Notes under the pieces: generated by a model
Databases searched by the model: none
Seen by the model: the letters and a program-made list of their open reading frames with translations, nothing else
Told to the model about the DNA's origin: nothing
Assembly (NCBI RefSeq): GCF_900102055.1
Contig: NZ_FNBA01000002.1
Location: 372,001-436,000 of the forward strand
Reading direction: 5' to 3'
Source of the DNA: Ulvibacter litoralis
Lineage (GTDB): Bacteria > Bacteroidota > Bacteroidia > Flavobacteriales > Flavobacteriaceae
DNA length: 64,000 nucleotides
Position numbers and translations under genes: made by a program
In this document: one piece after another, positions 27,221 through 36,818 of the stretch
Numbering within the stretch: the stretch's first letter is position 1
How the letters are laid out: each line of letters opens with the position of its first letter

Positions 27221-27946
27221 ATGATTTGTATTTCTAAAAAATACCTCATGCTACTATTCATGGGCATTCCGTTTTTTTTATACGCACAACAAAATAGTAA
27301 TCTTAAAATTTACGAATCCTACGACGCTCTTGTTGGCTTAGAAAACACAGGCTTATTTAACGGAAGTGAATTTAAAGACCTCTATGTAAACACCGATAAA
27401 ACCTATCGATACTTAGATCAGTTTAACTTTTTTAAAGGCGATATCGTCTATAAAAATCAATTGTATCCCAATGTGTTGTTGCGGTATGATTTGTTAGAAG
27501 ATGAACTTATTACAAAGTCTGATGATAATCTAGGTCTTTTTAATGTAAAACTTCACGCTGAAAGTGTTTCTGAATTTGTTATCAATTCGCGCCATTTTAT
27601 ACAAATACCAGATACCAACCTAGATTTGAAGGGGAATCACTTCTTTGAAGTAGGTTATGAAGGTGCTACCTATAGTATGTATGAGAAGCACAGTAAAAAG
27701 AAACGTGAGAAAGCGGTAGGAAGTGCGCTTCAATACAGCTTCGCTTCGTATAATTACTTTTTGTTGCATTATAATGATACCTACTACATCATTCATTCCA
27801 TTAAAGATTTGCGAAAAGCCATTCCGAAGAAAGAAAAAGAAATTCGAAGCTATTACAAAAGCTATCAAGCATTATACAAATCGAATCCTGCCATGTTTAT
27901 GTCTAATATAATCAAGTATTTGGATGGTAGTACAGCAACTAACTAA
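27221..27946 (+). CDS. Secreted protein, function unknown
   Basis: 241 residues; signal peptide about 1-22 (ends LYAQQ). The mature part is mixed alpha/beta and rich in aromatic residues; the C-terminus is basic (KHSKKKREKAVGSA, then SIKDLRKAIPKKEKEIRSYY). It begins a four-gene run with the STN-TonB receptor, the DUF4249 lipoprotein and the plug protein; the first gap is 25 bases. Probably a periplasmic or outer-membrane partner of that receptor. Confidence 0.6.
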   Translation: MICISKKYLMLLFMGIPFFLYAQQNSNLKIYESYDALVGLENTGLFNGSEFKDLYVNTDKTYRYLDQFNFFKGDIVYKNQLYPNVLLRYDLLEDELITKSDDNLGLFNVKLHAESVSEFVINSRHFIQIPDTNLDLKGNHFFEVGYEGATYSMYEKHSKKKREKAVGSALQYSFASYNYFLLHYNDTYYIIHSIKDLRKAIPKKEKEIRSYYKSYQALYKSNPAMFMSNIIKYLDGSTATN

Positions 27947-27971
27947 CAAACACACAATTGTGTTTTTTTCT

Positions 27972-30731
27972 ATGAAGAATACTATTTTAGGGTTCCTATT
28001 TTTTCTGATTTCCATATCAAGTGTATTAGGACAAAACAATCCAGAGATTTCAGTTGTTTTTAATAATACACCTTTAAAAGAGGCCATCTTACAAGTTGAA
28101 GAGCTAAGTGATTTTCATTTCTTTTTTGAAGAGGAATGGTTGGTCAATCAGTTTGTAACCGAGCGTTTTGACAACAAAAAACTTTTCGAAGTATTATCTG
28201 AAATTTTTGAAGAAACAACCCTTAACTTTTATATCAGCGACAACACCATCGTTTTATTAAATAACAGTATTGTCTATAGCACGTTGCCTTCAGGAATTTT
28301 TTATGAAGAAGAAAAGGTAACGCCTCCTTCAGAAACGACAAACGCACCAATTTTTAGAGAAGAGTTTGTGTCTTCAGAAGCATCACATAAAGGAAAGTTA
28401 GTAACCATCGGGAAACAGAAGCCAAATACTGAAAATAAGTTTTTCACTCTTTCGGGTCGGATTTTAAATTTTAGAGATAACACTCCTGTTCCCAATGTAG
28501 CGGTTTCAACAACAGACAGGTCACGATACGCTGTTACCGACGAAAATGGGTTTTATTCTATAACATTGCCGTATGGTTTAAACAAGTTGGAAACAAATAT
28601 ATTAGGGTTTTCTCAACTTTATCAAGATGTTATTATGTATGGGAATGGTTCTTTAAATCTTTCCGTAGCAGAAAACACAGAAACATTAGACGAGGTTGTT
28701 GTAGCATCGAAACGAGATGCCAATGTGCGAGACGCGGTAATGGGAGCAACCACCATTAATATTGAAGAGATAAAAACCATTCCGTTGGTATTAGGAGAAC
28801 GTGATATTTTAAAAGTAGCTACAACACTTCCAGGAATTAAAACGGCAGGTGAAGGGGCTAGCGGATTTAACGTTCGTGGGGGTAGAGCCGATCAAAACTT
28901 AATATTGTTAGACGATGCTGTAATCTACAATCCGTCACACTTTTTAGGGTTTTTCTCTGCTGTGAATCCGTTTACAACAGGAAGTCTAGAAGTATATAAA
29001 GCGAGTATTCCTGCCGAATATGGAGGGAGATTATCGTCTGTATTCGATATAGAAACCAAACCAGGAAATACGGAAAAAGTAGCGGGTGAAGGATCTATAG
29101 GACCTATAACTGCAAATCTTTCGATAGAAGTTCCTGTGGTAGAGGATAAAGCGTCTGTTATCGCAGGGGTGCGTGCTACTTATTCAGATTATATACTTAA
29201 AAGTTTGGATGAAGAATCCCTTAAAAATAGTGAGGCTTCTTTTTACGATGCCATTGTAAAGTACAAACATGCTTTTGACAAGGACAACACCGTACAAGGG
29301 ACTTTTTATTATAGTAAAGATAGGTTTAGTATCACATCCGATTCTGTTTTTGGATATAGCAACCGACTTGTATCCTTAAAGTGGGACCATCGTTTTAGTG
29401 ATAAAAGCAGAGCCGACTTAATTTTTGTAAATAGTCAATACGAATATGATATCGAATATGAAGCTGATGCAAACGAAAATTTTGAGTTTGGATATAAACT
29501 AAATGAAAGTCAGCTAAAACTAAACTTAAACTACGCCTTAAGTAAAAAGCACAAGCTTAGTTATGGTATTAGTAGTAAGCTCTACGGAATCGACCCTGGA
29601 AATGTAAGTCCTTTGGGAGACAATTCGAGTGTCGAATCGAAGGAGATTCAGCGAGAAAGAGGATTAGAATCTGCTATTTATTTTGCCGATTTGTTTGAGG
29701 TGAGCGACAAGCTATTACTGGATTTAGGAATTCGATTTTCAATGTTTTCTGCCATGGGGGAAGCAACTCAAAATGTGTATGAAGATGGAAAGCCTAAAAG
29801 TGAAAGTACCATTACTGAAGTTCGAACCTATGGTAAAAATGAAACGATTAAAACTTATGGCGGACCAGAATACAGATTTTCGGCTCGTTATTTATTAGGG
29901 AATGATTATTCTATAAAAGCAGGATTTAATCGTACCATTCAGTATTTACATTTACTATCTACCAATACCACAATGTCGCCTACTGATATTTGGAAACTAT
30001 CCGATTTAAATATAGAACCACAACGCGCCGATCAATATTCAATAGGTGTGTTTAAAAATGTAATAGATCAAGACTTAGAGTTTAGTGTTGAAGGGTATTA
30101 CAAACGAATGAATGACTTGCTCGATTATAAAATTGGAGCACAGTTAATTCTGAATGAAGATTTAGAAACAGAATTGCTTCAAGGAAATGGAAAAGCCTAC
30201 GGTGTAGAGTTTTTAGTGAAGAAAACTAAAGGACGCTTAAACGGTTATTTTGGATATAGCTACTCTAGAGCGATGATTCAGTTAGATAGCGAATTGAATG
30301 AAGAACGCGTAAATAATGGTGAATACTTCGCTTCTAATTACGATAAACCTCACGACTTTTCGTTGGTTACCAATTATAGATTGACCAAACGTTATAGCTT
30401 CTCGGCAAACTTTACCTACCAAACAGGACGCCCAGTAACGTATCCAATTGGAAATTTTGTTTTTGCTGGAGAAGAACAAGTATTATACAGTGATAGAAAT
30501 CAATTTAGAATTCCGGACTATTACCGATTAGACCTTGGTTTTAATATTGAAGGAAATCACAAGAAAGAAAAATTAGCACACAGTTTTATTAATATTTCTG
30601 TGTACAACGTATTGGGAAGAAACAATCCATATTCAGTGTTTTTTGTAAATGAAGAAGGAAAGATACAAGCGTATCAAACTTCTATATTTTCAATACCTGT
30701 ACCAACAATAACCTATAATTTTAAGTTTTAG
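27972..30731 (+). CDS. STN-domain TonB-dependent receptor
   Basis: 919 residues from ATG 27972; upstream in-frame codons encode no signal peptide. Signal peptide 1-22. STN domain about 25-95 (FNNTPLKEAILQVEELSDFHF), which usually contacts a FecR-type anti-sigma factor. A carboxypeptidase-like domain about 155-240, TonB plug about 250-350 (GEGASGFNVRGGRADQNLILLD), barrel about 450-915 that ends in Phe. Takes up an unknown substrate and may signal. No FecR or dedicated sigma factor lies next to it, so STN signalling, if real, goes elsewhere. Followed four bases later by DUF4249. Confidence 0.9.
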   Translation: MKNTILGFLFFLISISSVLGQNNPEISVVFNNTPLKEAILQVEELSDFHFFFEEEWLVNQFVTERFDNKKLFEVLSEIFEETTLNFYISDNTIVLLNNSIVYSTLPSGIFYEEEKVTPPSETTNAPIFREEFVSSEASHKGKLVTIGKQKPNTENKFFTLSGRILNFRDNTPVPNVAVSTTDRSRYAVTDENGFYSITLPYGLNKLETNILGFSQLYQDVIMYGNGSLNLSVAENTETLDEVVVASKRDANVRDAVMGATTINIEEIKTIPLVLGERDILKVATTLPGIKTAGEGASGFNVRGGRADQNLILLDDAVIYNPSHFLGFFSAVNPFTTGSLEVYKASIPAEYGGRLSSVFDIETKPGNTEKVAGEGSIGPITANLSIEVPVVEDKASVIAGVRATYSDYILKSLDEESLKNSEASFYDAIVKYKHAFDKDNTVQGTFYYSKDRFSITSDSVFGYSNRLVSLKWDHRFSDKSRADLIFVNSQYEYDIEYEADANENFEFGYKLNESQLKLNLNYALSKKHKLSYGISSKLYGIDPGNVSPLGDNSSVESKEIQRERGLESAIYFADLFEVSDKLLLDLGIRFSMFSAMGEATQNVYEDGKPKSESTITEVRTYGKNETIKTYGGPEYRFSARYLLGNDYSIKAGFNRTIQYLHLLSTNTTMSPTDIWKLSDLNIEPQRADQYSIGVFKNVIDQDLEFSVEGYYKRMNDLLDYKIGAQLILNEDLETELLQGNGKAYGVEFLVKKTKGRLNGYFGYSYSRAMIQLDSELNEERVNNGEYFASNYDKPHDFSLVTNYRLTKRYSFSANFTYQTGRPVTYPIGNFVFAGEEQVLYSDRNQFRIPDYYRLDLGFNIEGNHKKEKLAHSFINISVYNVLGRNNPYSVFFVNEEGKIQAYQTSIFSIPVPTITYNFKF

Positions 30732-30735
30732 AGTC

Positions 30736-31932
30736 ATGAAGAGGATTTACATAGTATTACTCGTAGTTGCTACAATTATACAAACTTCTTGTACAGAGTC
30801 TATCGAAATTGAAACGATCGATTATGAAAGTGTTTTGGTAGTAGAAAGCACCATCACCAACGAACTGAAACCACAATTGGTAAAACTATCGAGAACATCG
30901 CCTTTAAATGAACCAGGCGGTTTCAAAGAACATAATGCTACAGTTACCGTTTCAGGAAGTGATGGCACATTGTTTAGTTTTTCTGAAGAAGGTACCACTG
31001 GAGATTATTATTCTAATGCAGCATTCCAAGCAGTGCCAGGCGTATCGTACACTTTAGAAATTGACACGCAATCTGGCGAGAAATATACTTCTTCTGAAGT
31101 TGTTATAGCTCCTGCTGTTGCCATGGATAATGTGTATACAGAATTAATAACGAAAGACGGAGAGCAAGGTATTTCTGTTTTTGTAGATACACAAGATCCT
31201 ACAGGAAATGCGAAGTATTTTAGATACGAATACGAAGAAACCTATAAAGTAGTAGCTCCTTTTCCGTCGTCTTTAACTATTAGCATTGAAAACTTTAATG
31301 CACAAACGGGAACCTACGATGTTGTAACGAGTCCAAGAGAACCCGAAGAAGTTTGTTATTCTACAGAGTTTTCTACGGGAATTATTCAAACAAGTACGAC
31401 TGAATTAACAGACAATCAGGTGCTACGTTTTCCGGTTCGTTTTATACCAGCAGATAATAGTGTTTTAAGAAGTCGCTACAGCATATTAGTAAAACAGTAC
31501 ACACAAAGTATCGAAGCAGCTACTTTTTATAAAATTATAAATGAATTAGGAAGTGTTGAAAGTTTATTGTCGCAAGGACAACCAGGTTATGTTCCAGGAA
31601 ATATTTCTGCCGTTGGAGATCCTTCTAAAAAAGTAATTGGCTTTTTTGAAGCGTCTTCGTTTACTTCGGAGCGAATCTATTTTAACTACGAAGATTTCGG
31701 ACTTGAAATTCCACCATTTTTTATAGAGTGTGATTACCTTATTTTAGATTATAGAGATAATACAGCATTGGATAATGATCCGAACGAGCGAGATGTTTTA
31801 CGGACATATGTCAATTTTTTCGATTATCAATTAGTAGTTAGCAATGACCCTTTTTACCACATTGCAAAAATAGAATGTACTGTGTGTACATCTTTTTCAT
31901 CAAATGTTAGACCCGATTTTTGGACAGATTAA
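30736..31932 (+). CDS. DUF4249 family lipoprotein
   Basis: 398 residues. N-terminal lipoprotein signal with the lipobox IQTSC (Cys about residue 19). DUF4249 covers about 25-390 and contains mature-domain Ig-like sheets (VVESTITNELKPQLVKLS, GVSYTLEIDTQSGEKYTSSE). In Bacteroidota it is nearly always beside an STN-type TonB receptor; it sits on the outer membrane and may act as a ligand-handling surface protein, by analogy with SusD. The gene lies between the receptor and the plug protein. Confidence 0.85.
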   Translation: MKRIYIVLLVVATIIQTSCTESIEIETIDYESVLVVESTITNELKPQLVKLSRTSPLNEPGGFKEHNATVTVSGSDGTLFSFSEEGTTGDYYSNAAFQAVPGVSYTLEIDTQSGEKYTSSEVVIAPAVAMDNVYTELITKDGEQGISVFVDTQDPTGNAKYFRYEYEETYKVVAPFPSSLTISIENFNAQTGTYDVVTSPREPEEVCYSTEFSTGIIQTSTTELTDNQVLRFPVRFIPADNSVLRSRYSILVKQYTQSIEAATFYKIINELGSVESLLSQGQPGYVPGNISAVGDPSKKVIGFFEASSFTSERIYFNYEDFGLEIPPFFIECDYLILDYRDNTALDNDPNERDVLRTYVNFFDYQLVVSNDPFYHIAKIECTVCTSFSSNVRPDFWTD

Positions 31933-31934
31933 TT

Positions 31935-33656
31935 ATGTATAAAAAAAATATATTTATTGCTTTATTTTGTTTCAGTATAGCTGTAACGGCTCAAGTTTCT
32001 AAAAAAGAAGTTACAAATCATGCGACTCTTTTTCCGAAGGAAACTACGCAATTGGTAACAAATACTACTGTTTTATTAGCAGGGGAATCCTTATTATACA
32101 AAATTGATGCACTTACGGCTGCGAAAGGAACAAGCAACTTGAGTAAGGTTGCCTACGTAACCATGAAGAGTGAAAAAGATTCAGTCGTGTTTTTCCACAA
32201 ACTGAAACTTGTTGATGGAATGGCAAATGGAGATTTCTTTATTCCTGCAACCTTAAAAACAGGAATCTATCGTTTGATGGGCTATACAAATTTTTCAAGA
32301 AATAATGCTGAAAATGCATTTGCTGAAAAAGAAGTGTGTGTAATTAACTCTTTTCAAGCGAACGATGTAACGCCTAAAACGAAGAAGAATCTTGTAACGG
32401 TTAAAGCAGATTCAACGGGTTCAGAAATGAACAATACGTCTAATTTTAAAGGAATTTCAATAGCGCCAAGTCAAACCAACTATGGAAAACGTACATCAGT
32501 TTCATTAACTGTTAAAAATACAGTTAATACAAGTGGTTATGGAACCTATTCCGTTTCTGTTCGAAAAGTAGACGGAATACAAGTAACAAAAGCTATAAAG
32601 AATACTGCAGTAACAGCTACAACTAATACAAACACATTTTTTATTCCTGAGGTACGAGGAGAAATTCTTTCAGGGCGTGTAGTAGCAATTAATACAACAG
32701 TTCCCGTAAAAGATGTTACGTTGGGATTAACCATTCCTGGAGAACATTTTATTTATAAAACAGCCACAACAAATGCTTCGGGTCATTTCTTTTTTTCTAT
32801 AGATGAAGCTTATTCATCTGCAAATTGTGTGCTTCAGATAGATGCTCCTAATAAAGAAGCCTATACAATTGTGCTAGATTCCAAAGAAATTGAAACAGGA
32901 GCATCGAATCAAGCTGTAATTCTAGATAAAAGCATTGCCCCTTGGTTGCAAGAACGCAGTATTCAATTACAGATAGAGAATGCTTATTTTAATGCAAATA
33001 CCCTTCAAATTGTACCTGAGGCACCAAGTGTTCCGTTTTATAATTCATTAGGAACAGAATACGTTTTAGACGATTATACGCGTTTTAAAACCGTAAAAGA
33101 AACTTTTATAGAGGTGGTGACACTTGCGGGAGTTAGAAGCGAAGATGGTGTTTCAAAGTTTGTCGTTTTTGATGCGTACGATCCAGATAGAATGGCACAG
33201 TTTAGTAGTTTGCCTCCATTGGTTTTAATGGACGGAATGTTAATTCAAGATGCAACCGAGGTGCTAGATTATAGTCCATCTAATATTAAAAGCATTCGTG
33301 TGGTTTCTAAGGCGTATCGCTACGGAATGAAACTGTACAGCGGAATTATCGCTATTACAACTACCAAAGGGGATTTTAAACCCCGACTTAAAGGCGACTT
33401 TATCACTACATTTCCAATGCAAAGTTTGGAACCTACAAAACAAATAAAAGCTCTAGATTATACGTCTAATTCGTTGCAAAGAATTCCAGATTACAGAAAT
33501 CAATTGTATTGGGAGCCTTCTCTTACTATTGACTCCGATAGCGTTTCGTCGTCTTTCTACACATCAGATGTTACAGGAACATTTGAAGTGGTGTTAGAAG
33601 GGTATTCAAACGAAGGAACCTATGTGTATACAACTAATTACTTTACAGTAGAGTAG
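31935..33656 (+). CDS. Barrel-less TonB-plug protein with MG2-like head
   Basis: 573 residues from ATG 31935, two bases after the DUF4249 stop. Signal peptide 1-20 (ends TAQ). An MG2-like beta domain about 35-135 (AGESLLYKIDALT, LKTGIYRLMGYTNF), a carboxypeptidase-like module about 235-320, then a SusC-type plug motif about 420-475 (LPPLVLMDGMLIQD, SNIKSIRVVSKAYRYG, LYSGIIAITTTKG). No barrel follows; the end (PDYRNQLYWEPSLTI, SFYTSDVTGTFEVVLEG) is a beta module that is seen in other plug-only proteins. Probably periplasmic, perhaps regulating the receptor. Confidence 0.75.
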   Translation: MYKKNIFIALFCFSIAVTAQVSKKEVTNHATLFPKETTQLVTNTTVLLAGESLLYKIDALTAAKGTSNLSKVAYVTMKSEKDSVVFFHKLKLVDGMANGDFFIPATLKTGIYRLMGYTNFSRNNAENAFAEKEVCVINSFQANDVTPKTKKNLVTVKADSTGSEMNNTSNFKGISIAPSQTNYGKRTSVSLTVKNTVNTSGYGTYSVSVRKVDGIQVTKAIKNTAVTATTNTNTFFIPEVRGEILSGRVVAINTTVPVKDVTLGLTIPGEHFIYKTATTNASGHFFFSIDEAYSSANCVLQIDAPNKEAYTIVLDSKEIETGASNQAVILDKSIAPWLQERSIQLQIENAYFNANTLQIVPEAPSVPFYNSLGTEYVLDDYTRFKTVKETFIEVVTLAGVRSEDGVSKFVVFDAYDPDRMAQFSSLPPLVLMDGMLIQDATEVLDYSPSNIKSIRVVSKAYRYGMKLYSGIIAITTTKGDFKPRLKGDFITTFPMQSLEPTKQIKALDYTSNSLQRIPDYRNQLYWEPSLTIDSDSVSSSFYTSDVTGTFEVVLEGYSNEGTYVYTTNYFTVE

Positions 33657-33668
33657 TAGCGTTTGGTT

Positions 33669-34808
33669 TTATTCTTCGGAATGTTTAGTCCACCAGTTTG
33701 TATGTGGCGTGTTCTGATGAATCACAATTGCTTCGCCAATAATAGGCGTTGCCAAGTGTACATTTTTTTCTGAAGCCGCTTTCGTAACACGTTTAATGGG
33801 ATCATCCCAATCGTGCAATGCTAGTTTGAAAGCACCCCAATGAATAGGAAGAAGTAATTTCCCTTGAACGTCTACCGTCGCTTGTGCTGTTTCTTCTGGC
33901 ATCATGTGTATTAAAGGCCATTGTGCATCGTACTGTCCACATTCCATAATCGCAAGGTCAAAAGGCCCGTATGTAGCGCCAATTTCTTTAAAATGGGTGT
34001 CGTAGCCAGAATCACCACTAAAGTAAATGTTGCTGTTTTTTCCTTTAATGACCCACGAACTCCATTGTGTGCTAGATCGATCTGTAAGTCCGCGACCCGA
34101 AAAATGACGCGACGGAGTGGCAACAAGTTGAATACCTTCAAACGAAATAGTTTCCCACCAATCGAGTTCTGTTATTTTTTCTGGCGCAACGCCCCACGAT
34201 TTTAAATGAGCGCCTAATCCTAAAGGCGTGTAAAAATGGGTTACACGGTCTTTAATTTTTTTTATGGTTCCATAATCCAAATGGTCGTAATGATCGTGCG
34301 AAAAAATAACTGCATCAAGTGCTGGAATGTCTTCAATTGCTAACGGAAGTGTATCGTTAAAACGGCTGCTTCCTAATAAAGGGTGGGGAGCAGGAACAGA
34401 TCCTAACATCGGATCTAAGAAAATCTTTTTTCCATCCATTTCTAGGAGTAGGGCAGAGTGTCCAAACCACGTTATTTTAGTGATGGAGTCTTCCGTATTT
34501 GCAATGGTTTCTGGGGTAATTTTTTTTACAGGAATACTCCAATTTGGGACTTTATTTCCCTTGGTGAAGTATTCGCCCAAAGTTTTCATGTAGTTTATAT
34601 CACCTTCGACCTTGGTTTCAGATAGATTGTAAAACTTTCCGTCTTTAAAGTGCTTCGACGTTTGTATTCTTTCTAAATCGGCTCCTTTTGGTTTTGCTCC
34701 AAATTCCGAAGAAAAATTGATAAAAAGGAATGCAATCAATACAATCATTCCGATAAGAGAAGCTATTATACCTAGAATCATTTTAAGTGCTTTAAATAAT
34801 GTTTTCAT
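33669..34808 (-). CDS. UlaG/NAPE-PLD-like metallo-beta-lactamase-fold hydrolase
   Basis: 379 residues. One N-terminal membrane anchor (about 8-30), then the MBL fold about 85-350 with FSHDHYDHLDYGTIKK (HxHxDH metal motif, about 170-185), SRHFSGRGL (further His), and the SGDSGYDTHF Asp. Family members cleave phosphodiester or lactone bonds; close relatives are named N-acyl-phosphatidylethanolamine phospholipase D-like. The true substrate is not known. Its neighbours give no further hint. Confidence 0.85.
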   Translation of the reverse strand: MKTLFKALKMILGIIASLIGMIVLIAFLFINFSSEFGAKPKGADLERIQTSKHFKDGKFYNLSETKVEGDINYMKTLGEYFTKGNKVPNWSIPVKKITPETIANTEDSITKITWFGHSALLLEMDGKKIFLDPMLGSVPAPHPLLGSSRFNDTLPLAIEDIPALDAVIFSHDHYDHLDYGTIKKIKDRVTHFYTPLGLGAHLKSWGVAPEKITELDWWETISFEGIQLVATPSRHFSGRGLTDRSSTQWSSWVIKGKNSNIYFSGDSGYDTHFKEIGATYGPFDLAIMECGQYDAQWPLIHMMPEETAQATVDVQGKLLLPIHWGAFKLALHDWDDPIKRVTKAASEKNVHLATPIIGEAIVIHQNTPHTNWWTKHSEE

Positions 34809-34924
34809 GTGTTTTAAACATATAATTCGCTAGGATGCTAGCAATTGGCTAAGATACGAATACCCAAAACTGAATATGGGTTAACAAAACTATAAAATTA
34901 GTTGCTTGAATTGAAGTGGTGATT

Positions 34925-35617
34925 TTATTCAAAAACGGCAACAGCTCTTACGGGAGAACCTGTTCCGCCTCTTATTTTTAGGGGCAAAGCGATAAAACGG
35001 AAGCGACCACGATTTACTAGAAGGTGAAGATTTACCATGTTTTCGTAGTGTGTAAATCCAAGTTCTCCACAAATTTTATGAACCTCTTTATTTGAAACCT
35101 TCGGAACTCCAGGCGACATGGTTTCAACCCCAAAAGCGACAATTTCTTTACTTCCCAACAAACGTGCAGCTTCCGCTGTAATTCCAGGACCATTTCCCCA
35201 ATTTTCAGTGCCATAGGTTTTTCTGAAGTGATCGGTGCAAAGCAATACGGTATCTCCTTTTTTAATTTCAAGTTGTGCTTTGAGACAGGCTTCTTCAATT
35301 TCCGAAGCAGTAATTAATTCTTTAAAACCTTTGTGCGAAAAATCCAAACAAATTCCTTCCGTATAAAACATGCTCAGGGGCATGGTGTCTATCGATTGTC
35401 CTTCGTATTCGCGTCCCATGTGATTGATGGCATCAACATGAGTTCCTGTATGTTCGCCTAATTCTAGTTTGTAAACACTAGGTGTAACCGTTGTTGCATC
35501 GGGTAAATTTTCCCATTGTTCGTGGGTGGCGTGAATGCTCATTTTTACTTCTGGAAGCCCATTAAACACCGGCATTTCATGATAAATTTCCTGACTTAAA
35601 TCTATAATTTCTGGCAT
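34925..35617 (-). CDS. Cyclase family protein (kynurenine formamidase-like)
   Basis: 230 residues from ATG 35617; the upstream in-frame extension overlaps the pentapeptide gene and has no family match. Signature HTGTHVDAINHMG (about residues 53-65) with the His-Asp-His zinc site of the cyclase/kynurenine formamidase superfamily, plus TDHF and GVETMSPGVPKVSN. Hydrolyses formamides or lactones; a role in tryptophan breakdown would be supported by adjacent kynurenine genes but none are here, so the substrate is open. Ten bases separate this start from the preceding stop codon. Confidence 0.85.
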   Translation of the reverse strand: MPEIIDLSQEIYHEMPVFNGLPEVKMSIHATHEQWENLPDATTVTPSVYKLELGEHTGTHVDAINHMGREYEGQSIDTMPLSMFYTEGICLDFSHKGFKELITASEIEEACLKAQLEIKKGDTVLLCTDHFRKTYGTENWGNGPGITAEAARLLGSKEIVAFGVETMSPGVPKVSNKEVHKICGELGFTHYENMVNLHLLVNRGRFRFIALPLKIRGGTGSPVRAVAVFE

Positions 35618-35627
35618 TGTTATTTGG

Positions 35628-36203
35628 TTAGAGGTCAATTTCAATTTTATACGAGTCAAGCAAACCGATGACTGACGGAATTGAAAATTTGGCGCCTTTC
35701 AGTTTATTTTTTTCTGGGTTGATAGAGTAGTTGAATGCCGTTCTAAAATCTGTTTTTACTAAAATGGACGCATCAAAATTGGCGTTTTGCAAATCACAAT
35801 TTGAGAACGATGCAGCAGTTAAATCACAGTTTGAAAAATCTACTTCGGAAAGTTTTGAATCTAAAAACTGAGTTTTGGTTAGTTTTACCCCATAAAAGGA
35901 GGAATGTTGCAACTGACAGGCTTCAAAGCGTACTGAAAACCCAAAGTCACTACATTTATCAAAAGGAAATCCTAGTAATTTACAGCCTTTAAAAGTAGCG
36001 TCTTGAAAAGCTGTTTTTACTACTGTGGTCGAACTAAAATTACAATCTACAAATTCACACTCCATGAAGCGCACTTCAGAAAGATTGCAAGCAGAGAAGT
36101 TACAGTTAGTAAACGTACAAAGCTCATAGTCTCCTTTAATAAAGGGTGTTTCTGAAAAATCGATATTATGGAAGGACTCTTCTTCTACGATATGATAACT
36201 CAT
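35628..36203 (-). CDS. Pentapeptide-repeat protein, Qnr-like family
   Basis: 191 residues, composed largely of five-residue repeats of the type A(D/N)Lxx; e.g. LSEVDFSNCDLTAASFSNCD. This forms a right-handed quadrilateral beta helix. The C-terminal cap with NPEKNKLKGAKFSIPSV resembles that of Qnr/MfpA-type proteins that mimic DNA and protect gyrase from quinolones, but the characteristic Qnr loops A and B are not obvious. Located between miaE and the cyclase on the same strand. Function inferred only by family. Confidence 0.8.
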   Translation of the reverse strand: MSYHIVEEESFHNIDFSETPFIKGDYELCTFTNCNFSACNLSEVRFMECEFVDCNFSSTTVVKTAFQDATFKGCKLLGFPFDKCSDFGFSVRFEACQLQHSSFYGVKLTKTQFLDSKLSEVDFSNCDLTAASFSNCDLQNANFDASILVKTDFRTAFNYSINPEKNKLKGAKFSIPSVIGLLDSYKIEIDL

Positions 36204-36219
36204 AAATACTGTTTGTTAT

Positions 36220-36801
36220 TTAGCCGTGAATGGTTTCAGAAGTACCGTAGCTTTTTATAATTTCTCCTTCAAATTCGATTAACGCTTTCCAGCGTTTTTC
36301 AACATCAATACCTTCGCCATATTTCCGAGCAAACCCTAAAAAAGTAGTGTAATGTCCTGCTTCGCTAATCATTAAATCGCGATAAAATTGAGACAATTCA
36401 GGGTCTTTAATCCGTTCTGAAAGTAATTTAAAACGCTCGCAGCTTCTCGCTTCAATCATTGCTGAAAATAATAACCGATCTACCATGGCTTGTTGTCGGT
36501 TTCCGCCATTGCGCGTAAATTGAAACAATTGGTTTACGTAATGGTCTTTACGTTCGCGACCCAATTTATAGCCGCGTTTTTTAATAATTTCGTGCACCAT
36601 TTCAAAATGTTCCAACTCCTCTTGCGCCAATTTTAGTAGATCGGTTACTAAATCTTCGTGCTCAGAATTTAGCGTAATAATTGTGATCGCATTGGTCGCG
36701 GCTTTTTGTTCGCACCAAGCGTGATCTGTAAGAATCTCTTCGATGTTCGACTCTACAATGGTTACCCAGCGTGGGTCTGTTGCTAATTTTAATCCGAGCA
36801 T
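36220..36801 (-). CDS. miaE: tRNA 2-methylthio-N6-isopentenyladenosine hydroxylase MiaE
   Basis: Hydroxylates the isopentenyl group of ms2i6A at position 37 of tRNAs. 193 residues; a ferritin-like di-iron enzyme. Iron ligands are visible in ILTDHAWCEQKA (23-34), EELEHFEMVH (62-71), MIEARSCERF (115-124) and SEAGHYTTF (146-154). The usual length. Same strand as prfB upstream and the pentapeptide gene downstream. Confidence 0.9.
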   Translation of the reverse strand: MLGLKLATDPRWVTIVESNIEEILTDHAWCEQKAATNAITIITLNSEHEDLVTDLLKLAQEELEHFEMVHEIIKKRGYKLGRERKDHYVNQLFQFTRNGGNRQQAMVDRLLFSAMIEARSCERFKLLSERIKDPELSQFYRDLMISEAGHYTTFLGFARKYGEGIDVEKRWKALIEFEGEIIKSYGTSETIHG

Positions 36802-36818
36802 TGTTTCATTTTTAAGGG

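Noticed and set aside
27951-27969. Palindrome acacaattgtgt with T-run before the STN receptor gene
   Set aside because: Only 12 bp with low stability and four operon genes follow; too weak to call a terminator.
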